Shown here: in pieces, positions 34,265 through 45,447 of the stretch
How the letters are laid out: each line of letters opens with the position of its first letter
How positions within the stretch are numbered: the stretch's first letter is position 1
Origin: Lepidurus packardi
Lineage: Eukaryota > Arthropoda > Branchiopoda > Notostraca > Triopsidae
Assembly: GCA_023053545.1 (NCBI GenBank)
Contig: JAKZAN010000199.1
Span: 1 to 64,000 of the forward strand
Length of the DNA: 64,000 nucleotides
Direction: 5' to 3'
Notes under the pieces: model-generated
Databases searched by the model: none
What the model saw: only the letters and a program-made list of their open reading frames with translations
Told to the model about the DNA's origin: nothing
Program-made: the position numbers and the translations under genes

Positions 34265-36002
34265 ATGAACACATCCGATCAAGAACTCAGAAGGAAGCAA
34301 GAGTTCTTGCGAAAGGAAATCCTAGACAAAAATTACGACCCCGCTGACTTCTACGACTATCTCGTCGCTGCCAGCCCCAAAGGTACTACTCGCCAATATA
34401 GACATTACCCTTAGCCTCTGATCTGGAATCATGGAGTTTCAGAGAACTCGAGCAACTAGTCATTGCCTTTAAGCAGTACTACTCGATGATAGCCAGGCAA
34501 GACCAGCACTAGCCCAAAACTCAGCATTACCCTATAATCGATGATTCAAGCAAAACCCCATTTCTCGCCACTGGAGGCTGGGACATCAGTTTCGCAGAAA
34601 TGATACTGCCGGACATAGAGGAAACTGGCTTCGCTGAGGATGATACCACTGTTCCCGAGTACTGCAATATCAGAGGCCAGAAGGAACTTGTATTGCGGAA
34701 GCACAGAGAAAAAGGTCTAAAGTACTCGCCAACCTTCTCGACAGGAATTCCGTTTGGCGTGAGCAGCATCGAGTAAATAATCATTCGTTAACACGATATC
34801 CATATCTGGATTGTGCGCTTAATAGATGCCGACTGGTTAAAAATAACGGATATATTTTCGGACTCGGAGCCTCCACCACCTTTCACTTCGACTTCGTGAC
34901 TACACTACTTCCTGACAAAGTCGTTACTAGACCCCTCTAGGATTTCGCATGGTTTCGGGAAAGTCTCCGAAGACATTACCCAACCTATCTTGTTCCTCCT
35001 CTGCCCTCACTCTGCCTCTAACTATGCCGATCTTCATCCGTAAGCATCCAGCAACTTCAGAAGATCTCCGATTTGATCAAGATATTCCTCTAAGAGCTCG
35101 GTCGAACAAACTAAATCCTTTTCAATAACGATATTATCCATGCTTTCCTGACATGCGCTTAGGATTTTGAGGGATTCAAAAGATAGAAGTCCAAATAGTC
35201 TATTTGTGAGATTACTTCGCGAACAGCGAGTCTGTCGGGTTTCCACAGACTTGAAATTTCAAACGAGACCAGCAGTTCATTGGCTGCCATTGAAAATCTG
35301 GCTACCAAGAGTCTATCTGTGGTAGAAGTCATCACTGAAGAGTCTAGGAAGATCGGACTAAACAGCAGAGCTATAATGGAGTCCATACACAAAATACAAT
35401 CTAGTTTTCAGGACCTGTCTGCTTTTGAATCCTTGTAGTTGCCCAACAGTTACTCCGAACTATCTCGCTGCATCACCTAATTCAAAGAACTATTCTCGTG
35501 TGTAGCTGAAGTTCTCGCCAAGATCAACTCTGTCTCCACCGAAAAAATGAACTCAACCCAGTACTACCTCGATGCATTAACTGACAAATGGAAAACTCAG
35601 ACCAAGACATTCCTCGAAGAAGTCATATAGGATCGTAAGCGCTATGAAGCCACATATTTGACAGAAAGGCAGCAACTTGAGGATAAGAAAACAAGCTGGA
35701 TAAAGCTGGATAGGGCTAGAACGAGTACGATTAAGAATAAGGCCAAAAGCGAGTCAGATAGTGGGTATAGGATGTTATTCCCAGTACTGAGCGAGATTGA
35801 TTACCGGAAGAGGCAATGGCTGGGGTACATGAATGTGCGAGTGCTGTAGGAGTGCAGGACACTTTTGGAGGGACAGAATGGGATGCTGAGGGGTATTTTC
35901 TCAAATTGGCTGAAAGGACTATCTGGGCTATCAATGAAAGAAGCGATGATTTGCGATGTGCGAAGTGAAAGTGGGGCGGGATTCTAAGGAGAACGTGGCT
36001 GA
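34265..36002 (+). CDS. PX-domain (sorting-nexin-like) protein
   Basis: 550 residues with introns 34383-34414 (32 nt) and 34773-34825 (53 nt). The second intron must be removed to complete a PX domain: SSIECRLVKNNGYIFGLG, FDFVTTLLPDKVVTRPLEDF, AWFRESLRRHYPTYLVPPLP. These match the strand order, the R-x-x-x-D-F block and the Pro-rich loop of the family. The C-terminal 330 residues are helical and could be a BAR-like module, as in SNX1/2-type nexins. PX domains bind phosphatidylinositol 3-phosphate on endosomes. More than a dozen UAR codons occur in the helical part. Confidence 0.8.
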
Positions 36003-36689
36003 TGGATATTATTTTAGGCATATTAACAGTTACTGCATAAATACTGAGTAATTTACGATATCTTGGAGGGAGGACTGCATTAACCAATAAGAGGAGTAGA
36101 ATAGCATCACTAATAGATCAAAAAGAGTGTAGTCGAGTAATCAGACAGTCTAGCACACTCCTCTCTCCACTAAATAACAGGCAGTGCTCGGTATCGGCAT
36201 TATTAATGCTTATTGATATCCCTATATTCTTAACAGGGAAACTTATTTATGGCTAATCCAGCACCTCAACTCACCAACTCTCCCCTCCTCTCAATTTTCC
36301 CCTTTCCCAATATAATGCCGTATCTGCTCCACCCATACTGCAAGGGCCTCTGCCCTCCTCCATGCCAACATGTGCGAATAGGCATGAATATCGAATCTCG
36401 AAAATCCGTAGAAGCCCCATATCGAGTGGGATGCTGTTGAAGCGACGAGACAAGGAGGAGGCGAGGAGAAGGGAGTTAGTGTTGTAAAATGGCTTAAAAA
36501 ATATTTAAGTTAGGACTCGGACTCTATTAAATGTGTGGGACTGGCACGCAAAAGACACTATAACAGAGGTCGAGTATAATAGCAATTTTCATATTCATAT
36601 TTAAAAAAGCATTACCCTTTTGTTACATAGGACAGTATTTATACTGAGACGCCCCTCACTACAAAAACCCCAGGCCTACAAAAAATAAC
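36003..36689. other. Intergenic region with a possible small gene
   Basis: 687 bases between the PX and CHD genes. A 63-codon ATG-to-TGA frame on the plus strand (36249-36440) has Pro and Cys clusters but no known motif; an overlapping frame has a basic helix ending KRRDKEEARRREL. Neither is convincing. The last 200 bases are AT-rich and probably the CHD promoter. Confidence 0.35.
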
Positions 36690-39600
36690 ATGGACTCTGA
36701 AGAATCCTACAACGTCAACGAAGACCAGCAATACTCCTACGACCCCGAGGACAGTGCCGGACGCAAGAACCCCAAATCCTCCAAAAGGTATCCATCCCAC
36801 ATGAAGCCCCATGGCGCCAACTTTCTTATTTTTGTTGATCGTTCGGGGTGTTTGTTCCTTTTCAGAGGCAAAAAGAAAAAATAAACCTTCCTTTAATTTT
36901 TCTGTCTCACCACCACATGTTCCGTGACTCCCCTCCAGGACCACACACCCCTCAAAAACCCATCAGCCACAACCCACACTTATTTACCACTCGCTAAACT
37001 CATCTCAACCCCTCCACAGACACTATACGAACAGACCCAACTCCACCCATCAGCCCGAATCCTTACGCCCCGCGCGCACAACCAGGAATACTCTCAACCA
37101 GGCAACCCAAGCCCCACGCCACGACCCCAAAGCTGTCGACAACCATCAGTCCAAACGGCCCACATACCTTTAAGAGGAACTCGGGGCTTCCGACGACGAC
37201 CTGGCCGAAAAAGAGGACGATGGCGAGCAGGAAAGCGTGTTCTCACCAGATATCGACTGCATCGTGTGGAAACGACCAAACGAGCAAGGAGTCAACGAAT
37301 ATTTGATCAAATTCAAGGGGAGAAGTTATGTGCATCTGGACTGGGTGGCTGAACCACAGCTGATCGAGAACTACAGATCGGCACGCAACAAAATCAATCG
37401 GTTCACCAAACAGTTCGAGAAAAAGCTCGCCGAAGGAGTACATTTGCCTACCAAACATGCCTCTCGCCCATATGCCTCAACTGTCCTGTTTTTCAACAAC
37501 TTTAGGAATTTTAAGACGAAATAGCAGAGGAACTATACTTCGACCCTTCGTACCTCGAAGTCGACAAAATCCTGACCACCACCGAACTGTTCCCCGTCGT
37601 CCACCAGAAAAAGGTAGAAAATCATCCACAGACACATCTATCTGCTAACAATTTGAATCCAGGCTAATGAAATACGCGGCAAATGGTCTGAAAGTCTCAT
37701 GATCGTCTGCGAGAAGCTTCTCAACTTCTCCAGAGACAACATCCACTACGGCATCTTCTTTAGCGAGCCAGTGCACCCTGAAAGGGATAACTGTCCTGAT
37801 TACCGGAAAATCGTGACCCAGCCCATGGATTTGGGCACTATACTCAACAAAGTGTTGCTCGATAGTTATAAGACTCCTGCTGATTTCTGGAAAGATGTTG
37901 GTCTGGTGTGGAAGAACTGCAGAAAATTCAACAGTGATACTAGTTCTGACATCTATATACTAGGAGATGCATTGCGGGAGGCTTCCATTTTCCTGTATAA
38001 GCAGTGGTATAATCTTTGTCTGGAGAGATACCAAGCTGTAGCTAAGGAGTTCCACGAAAAGCAGAATGCAAAGAGGTTGGAAGAGACAGGAGCTAAAGCA
38101 GATAATGAGAACTAGAAGGTTCATGCGAGCATCGACGAAGAGGCTAAGAAAGAAAGCAAAGCTGAATAAATAGGTGAAGAGAAGGACGAGAAAGCAGAGG
38201 GAGTTCCAGAAGAGACAAATAACAATGATGGAAATGGCATGCAGACAGAATAAAAGCAGAAAGAGAAGGAGGAGGACAATTCCCAGAAATAGGAGGATGC
38301 ATCTTCATCCAATAAAGACAGGCCCGAAGATCTCTTCAAGCCTATCTCCAAAAACATATTTATGGACCAGAGAAAAGGCGACTTCCCCCACACTCTCAAT
38401 GAACTCGAGAAGTTCAACCCCGCCAATTTCAGCTTCGTCTGGGTCTTCGACAGAGAAGGCGATAACGATGACAAATTCACCAACTACCAATACACGATTC
38501 TCGATGAGTATGACTTGGGTGCTCTCAATCTCAATGTAGAAGTGGACAGACTCTATCTTGTCAAGTGGAGAAATCTGAGCTACACCCAAGCGACCTGGGA
38601 ACTGGAATCCACCATTGCTAACAGCACCAAGGTCAACGAATACAGAAGCTTTAACCGAGCTCTGGATAAATAAAACAGGAACATAATGATCTAGCAGTAC
38701 CGGAGGCATAGGGAGTTACAGGACATCGAAGCGAATCCCCGCAAGAAATCCAGGTTTAGCCCTCACGCCATCCAGGAAATGAGGAATAAACTATTCTTCT
38801 ACGATGTGGGCCAGAAGAAGACCCCGCCTGTCTTCAACAAATCAACGCAGCCCATCTTCAAAGACTACAAAATGCTCAGAGACTACCAGCTCGAAAGTCT
38901 CAACTGGCTCATATCTGCCTGGTACCAGAAGAGGAATGTCATCCTAGCTGACTAAATGGGTCTGGGCAAGACTATTCAGTCCGTCTCATTCCTCAACCAT
39001 CTTTTCACTATGGAGAACTGCAGAGGACCTTTCCTAATTATCGCTCCTCTCTCCACTCTGGAGCATTGGAAGAGAACGGTCGAAGACTGGACCAACCTCA
39101 ACTCTGTATTCTATTACGACTCCAACGGGCAACCCGGTCGTGCCAGCATCCGCTACTATTAATGGTTCTACACCGATATTTCAACCAAGGGGACAGTTTT
39201 GGTCTCGAACGAGCTTCATAAGTTCCAGGTCCTCATCACGAGCTATGAGGTGTTCTTGCAGGACTTCCAAAGTGTGCTTATCAATGTTCCTTTCCAGTTC
39301 ATTGTGGTTGATGAGGCTCACAGACTTAAGAACCAGAATGCCAAAATCCTAAACAGCCTCAAGCAGCTGCCTTGTAAGAGAATTCTGCTGTTGACAGGCA
39401 CCCCAGTGCAAAACAATACTGACGAACTTTGGAGTCTGTTGAACTATCTGGAGCCTTCAAAGTTCAGCAGTCTGGCAGAGTTCAAGCGAGAATTCGGGGA
39501 GCTGAATAGTTCCGAACAAATCCACAAACTTCATGTGATGCTAAAGCCCTACTTGCTGCGCAGAATGAAGGAAGACGTCGAGCAAAGCATTCCTCCCCTC

Positions 39601-42510
39601 CAGGAAACGATCATCGATATCGAGATGACAACAATCCAGAAGACCATCTACAGGGCCCTGTACGAGAAAAATAAGAATATGCTCATGAAAGGTTTTTCCA
39701 ACTCCAGTCATGTTTCTACAAGTCTCAATAATCTGGAAATGCAGCTCAGGAAGTGCTGCAATCATCCCTTCCTGCTTAAGGAGATTGACCATGAAATCAC
39801 TAAATAGTGCGTGACGGAAGATGCCAGAATCAACAAGATGCTCGAGTCAAGTGGCAAGATGACACTCGTCAACAAACTGCTCGAAAAGTATAGAAATGAG
39901 GGGAAGAAAGTCCTCATTTTCTCGCAGTTCACCAACATGCTCGCTCTGTTGGAAGAGTTCCTGAAGTTTAAAAGCTACAGGTATGAGAAGATCGACGGAC
40001 AAATCAAAGCTAAGGAACGCCAGAATGCTATTGACAGGTATAACAACCCCGAGAAGAAGAGAGAAGTATTTTTACTCTCAACAAAAGCTGGAGGAATCGG
40101 CATTAATCTCACTAGCGCCAACATAGTCATCATCTTCGACTCTGACTGGAACCCCCAGAACGATGTCCAGGCCACTGCACGTGCTCATAGAATTGGCCAA
40201 CAACAAGAAGTGCAGGTTTATCGACTTGTTACGGCAAAGACTTACGAAGCCGAGATGTTCGAACGTGCCACAAGGAAGCTAGGTCTGGACCAGGCAATCT
40301 TCATGGGTGGCACCTTCAAAACCACAGCAGCACCCAGTGCTTCACGGAAGATCGGAGGAGAAGAAGATAAGAACAATAAGTTGAGCAAGACAGAAATGGA
40401 GATCCTGTTAAAGAAAGGCATCCTAGGGTTGGTGGAGGAAGGCAACCAAGAAAAGAACACATTTTTCTAAGACAACATCGATGAAATTCTGGCTAAGAAC
40501 TCGAGGATCGCGAAGTACTCTTTGATTGGAGGATCGTATAGCTTTGCGAAAAGTAGTTTCGTGAGTTCGCAGGCCGACAATACTCTAGAGCTCAACGACC
40601 CCAACTTCTGGAACATTGTACTGAAGAATGTGGAGTCTAAGAGTCAGAAACTGTTGAAACACATCTAAGAACAGGGAGTCAATGGACTAGAAGAGCAACA
40701 GAAAGTTATGCTAGAAGTGTCTGAGTGCGTGAATACTCTGATCTAGAGCAAACTGTCTCTCCAAGGCTATAACGCAGATGACGAGAAGAACATTAATTCC
40801 ATCCTCAACTATATCACCAGGAACTTTAACCGCACCTATCGAGACATGGCTAATGCCTGGATCGATGAACTCATGAAGCCGAGCAGAAGGTTCAGGAAGA
40901 TGAATCTGCAGGACTTCGACCTCTCTGGTAAGGCCAACGGAAAGACTAGAGCTACGCGTGAAGATGTGGTCGATGTGGACAGGGTGTACGTCGACGAGTC
41001 CTCGGATGAAAACCCATACTCCGACAGAAGAGGTCATGACAATAAGATAACCGATCAGAAGAAGGATGAATTAATCAAAAGACTTTGCTATTTATGCGAG
41101 AAGCCGAAATGCAGTTACTTCTGCAAGGACTACTGCAAGAGATCTCTCCACGAGAGTTGCAAGGAGAGGGTGGAGGCAGGCGAACAGAATATTGAAGGAC
41201 CGACCATTGACAAGACGGAACCCGCCTAAATCAGTATGGACGAATAAAAGCTCAAGAAGATTGCTAACGCCAACTACACCTGTCGGGACTGCTAGCAAAA
41301 CAGCATCCACTGCTTCATTTGTAAGAAGAAAGGTAAATACTATGGTGCCGAGTACAACAAATCCAAAAAGTCAGGATCCAGTAAGAATGGGGAATCATCA
41401 AGCAGAAGAGATCTGCATGACGACGAAGACATGGATGATGTCCTGCTAGATGCAGCTAGCGGCAGACGCAAGAATGAAGTTACGAAATGTTCAACTGCTA
41501 ACTGCGCTCGATTCTTCCACCCCAAATGTGTTGATGGGTATGAAGGAAAAAGGCTCTTCAGATACATCGACGCAAAGTCAATGCACTTCAGGTGTTCCCT
41601 GCACTACTGCTTCAAGTGTGGTTAGAGCGGAGATACCATGGCTATTGCGCAATGTGCGCGTTGTCCCAGAGCCTACCATTTGAGGTGCATGGATAAGGAC
41701 AAGATCAATAAGATTAATAAGAAACTATTCATCTGTGAAAGGCATCTGAACTTGAAACCAAAGAAGGGTCATGTGCCTGAGCCACAAATAGTTGTGTCCT
41801 CGAACAAGAAGGTGAGTAAAGATGATAAAACCAATCACCATAATCACCATAATCACCATTCCTCAAGTTTGAAGCAAAAGGTACTCATCCCTCATCATTT
41901 TGCCAAAAAGGAAAAGGCTGTGCGAAAGGTCAGGGACTACGAAGAAGAGGATGAAGAAGAGGAATAGGAGAGCTCTTCTTCTAATGAGCGAGAACTTGAG
42001 GAGATCCCCACAGGTAACAAAAGACTAAGACCAGGCACACTGCCCGTTAAGAAACAACCTGAACCCGTTCCCGTAGCGCTAAAAACCGTGAAGCCGATCG
42101 CAACCTATGAAGAACTCGGCGTACCAGCTCCTAACGAGTTCGACTATACAAACTACAACGATGTACGAATATTCTGATTGACATGTAATTTTAACGATTG
42201 GGATTCTTAGAGCTGGTGTCGATATTGTGGTTCGAGATTTTCTAGCAATTTCACGCAGGGACCCTGGGGACCCAAAACCTTATGCACTGTGCATTATATC
42301 GCTTGGAAGAATAAGAAGACTCTCAAACTGGACACTTACATCTAAAAGCCAGCCAAGCCAATCAACCCAAGAGACGATGAAGAACTCAGGTTCATGACGA
42401 ACCTGAAGCTGAAGGACCCTGAGGTGGACCTAAACGCCATGCTCCAGGCAGGTGCTTCGTAATCATACAGGAGGAAGTTTAAGAAGAGCGACTCCTCCCT
42501 TATGTTCTGA
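36690..42510 (+). CDS. CHD-type chromatin remodeller with bromodomain, PHD cluster and GATA-like finger
   Basis: Domains in order: chromodomain (DCIVWKRPNEQGVNEYLIKF, about 37250), bromodomain (NIHYGIFFSEPVHPERDNCP ... KIVTQPMDLGTI ... NCRKFNSD, about 37735-38000), second chromodomain (RLYLVKWRNLSYTQATWELE, about 38550), SNF2 helicase (ADEMGLGKTIQ at 38950; VVDEAHRLKN; LTGTPVQNN; ARAHRIGQ), a Cys/His-rich PHD-type cluster (about 41080-41740) and a C-terminal C-X2-C...C-X2-H finger (CRYCG...CTVH). TAA 38953 is the E of the Walker-A block. Clear introns: 37438-37505, 37614-37662 and 42163-42210, the last leading to the GATA-like exon; also 36788-36865. Exon structure between 36866 and about 37170 is unresolved. 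CHD enzymes slide nucleosomes using ATP. Confidence 0.92.
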
Positions 42511-42582
42511 TTTATAAGTAATTTAATATGAAGGTCTATATTGTTGGACAATTAAATTGCAATTTAAGCATAGATGACACCA

Positions 42583-43941
42583 TCATAAGTACTGCTCAGA
42601 ATAGTCCCTGACCAAGTCTTCCACGACTTCCACCATTTCGTCTTAGAGCCCGTTTTTGATTACAAATTTCTTAGCGACCAGATGGGGATCCTCATTCCCA
42701 TAGAGCTTGATCTTCTCGATTCTGTTCTAGTCGACCTTAATTTCCAAAATGATCTTAGGCTCTTTCGCTATCATCGAAGGCACTTGAGTTTATTTCAGTG
42801 TACTCGCTTTCTTCACACGACCTAGTCTTTAAAATGCTTCCTGCTCTTCTTTCTTTCTACTCCTAGCCAAGAACTGTCTCTAGATTGACTTATCAAAGTT
42901 CTTGACTTCCTTGGGTCTCAGGAGCCGACTGGTAGAGGGATTTTAGCCCAGAATCTGAGGCTTAAAGGTACATTTCTTTAGTTCCTCCTCCTCCAGCATC
43001 TGGGTAAGATCTCTACTAGATTTCTGTGGGATGTGGTATAGTCTTTAAACAACTTCCCGGGTGGATCCTGTCTTCTCATGGATATTAGTTTGACTTCTAT
43101 TAGGCTTGAAGGTGCATTCAGGATCTTTCTCAGTCTTGAGCTTGGGCTGATCCTTCTACAACTTCTCCTTGTAAAGATGCTGGTAAGTGTTTGGGTTGGA
43201 GTAGTTGGTAACTGGGCGATGCTTTTCTCTATACTTCTGGGCTAAGACTTAGCTCTTTTTAGTAATCTTGACAGTAGGCATGGGTTCTGGTTTGGCGTCG
43301 TTTCTTTTTTCATATTGTGCATATTTAGTCCTGAGGTTGCGCCAAAGTTGGAAGACTTACACGAGGCACCTGGTCTCGGAACGACATTCAGGCCTATTAT
43401 TCAGGAAATGCTATCTCTGTTCTTAGATTCGCTCGAACGACGGTGTCTTGACTAAAACCGACAGGATCTGCGTAGCTGTATGGGCAAGGGGATCCAGCAG
43501 CACTCGGAATAAAGTCTCCAGATTGCTAACAGTCTGCTAGTCGCCATCCAAGTCATAGTGGCAGTAAATCAGATACAGCTGTTAGCTCAGAACTTCGAAG
43601 TCTCGATCATGTCGGTTGATATATCGAGCCAGGAGTTAGAGCATTGTCTAGTAAGTCACTTAGTTCGAACCTTCTTGATGATTAATGATGACAGTGATAA
43701 AGGAACGAAGTTAGTTGCAGAGGTTCTCAGCGAGTATCATGTAGGACTTTGGAGTGATCTTTGGGGCGTTGCTGAGGATTCTGACCTGACGCTTCTGTTA
43801 CTGTTGCTGGAGTTACTTCTGTTACTGGCGGGCATGGAAGTATCTGTTGTAGATGCGGACCTGGGGGGAGACGGAACGCCTGGGAGTGTGAGAAGTGTTG
43901 GGGTCGAGGACGTTCCTATGATTTTCCTTGAACTCTAGCAT
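42583..43941 (-). CDS. Unknown ciliate protein with repeated TFKP motifs, 452 residues
   Basis: A full ATG-to-TGA frame carrying more than 20 UAR codons; under the standard code the coding strand shows no ORF of any length. The N-terminal 200 residues are helical (LLARYINRHDRDFEVLSEQL; ETLFRVLLDPLAHTATQIL). The middle repeats ECTFKP and KCTFKPQI segments in low-complexity sequence, a pattern I associate with flagellar and basal-body proteins of protists. The last 60 residues form a compact domain (ILEIKVDENRIEKIKLYGNE ... LVRDYSEQYL) like C-terminal modules on other protist cilia proteins. Function unknown; the ciliary link is inference. Confidence 0.65.
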
Positions 43942-44204
43942 TTTTAGCAGGTAGTTGGGAATGAGTATAATAGGCAATAGGATTAAGGGGGTGGGCTGTC
44001 TTGCTTTGTTTTGTATTTAGGCGATGTCTAAAATACAGAATAGAGGGGCCGTTAGCGTCTTGGCTAGTGTTCTATTATTGACAAAACTCCCGACTATTAT
44101 CATATCTCTGTTCTAGTCCCATGTGCTTACCTTCTTTTTGGAATTTTCCTCATCCTCTAAATTCTAATTCATTGTTCCACCGTTGTATATTTGTAAACAC
44201 CTAC

Positions 44205-45335
44205 ATGATTTATACCAGGAGCACTTCCAAGGACCTTCCTTTCTCTGGCACCTGCGCACAGTGGGCCACTCCCGTTTCCACCCCATCTAACATATCCATT
44301 CCACCCAAACGCAAGCTAGAAGACTATTACCTCACACATCCACACTTTCCCAAACCCGACCCTCCTGAAACCCTTCAATCCGGCTATCGCCAGGCTCTTA
44401 TTCAGAAGAGAGAGACAATCCTTATGCGGGACAAAAGCAGAGATAAGTTCAACCTCGACCAACTCTCCAAAAAAATATAGTAAATCTCCAGCAGGAGACA
44501 CTGTCAGGTCTGGATTTCGCCGCTGCAACTACGTAGTCTCCCTTTTAAGACACTAGGATAAGCCGATCGCCTGATATCCAAACCGTCGACGCATACGACA
44601 GACTCATCGCCATCCAATGGTGGAGTATGCGAGGTGCCAACCATGTACTACAATCAGAACCTAAATGACTGCGGGGAGGCTATGAGCTATGTGGGCACTA
44701 AAAAAAGTAGCACTCCTCAAATGCGCCGAACTTTCTTCAAGACGAAGACTGGACTGCAGAGACTGTTATAATAATATGGGAAACTGTAGCGCAGAGCGTC
44801 AGACGCACAAAGTCGCAGCAAATTAGTCATGGCTTCGAGGGAACTCCGCCTCAGGACCCGGACCCAACAAAGGGAAGAACACGAGATAATGAACAGCGAT
44901 ATCATCAGGGACACCTTTATCCGGACAAATCAACACTTCCTGTTGCACATGCGCAAGGATCCAGAACTCGTCGAACGCATGTTCGATTCCCTCTGCAATT
45001 ATGGTTCATTTGAAATCCGCACCTTTATACGCTACCATGTACTGCTGGTGACCCGTGAGACAGGCTCCAAAGACAAAAGTCAGTTCATGACCAACTTCAT
45101 ATTCCGAAAAAACCAGAGCCACATGAGCATCGAAAGCTATGAAAACACTCTGAAGGTCATTACGCGCAACTACAAGAAGCTGACTGCGGAGAAAAGTACG
45201 AAGCTGGTGGAGAGTCTGATCCGGATCACTGTAGATTAGGATACGGACAGTGTGAAGAGGAAACAGCTCCAGGGAATGCTATAGGAGAACGAAGACGTGA
45301 CCTAGGTATTAATTTCCTTACTATATCTTGATTGA
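44205..45335 (+). CDS. Unknown protein, about 357 residues
   Basis: A 57-nt intron (44480-44536) joins an N-terminal exon (MIYTRSTSKDLPFSGTCAQW...) to the main frame. An upstream ATG at 44121 is possible, but its extra residues look like leader. The C-terminal half is helical and well ordered (FIRTNQHFLLHMRKDPELVE; SYENTLKVITRNYKKLTAEK). No domain recognised. Two adjacent UAR codons (TAA TAA) lie at about 44768. The gene is convergent with the BEACH gene, 112 bases away. Confidence 0.55.
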
Positions 45336-45447
45336 AGAGAATGAGTGTCTGTATTGCATAAATTAGGAGCAGAAGGGCACCAGTTGCCCATCACCAGTCT
45401 GGTTTGTTTGAAAAGTTTTATTAAATAGGGGCGGCAGATTGGGTGGT

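Noticed and set aside
36924-37352. 142-codon plus-strand ORF at the CHD 5' end
   Set aside because: Its second half overlaps the chromodomain in the wrong frame and is Arg-rich, as out-of-frame translations are. Part of its first half could be a CHD exon, but I could not settle it.
43558-43938. 126-codon Leu-rich plus-strand ORF
   Set aside because: Antisense shadow of the 452-residue minus-strand gene, which is open over a much longer span.
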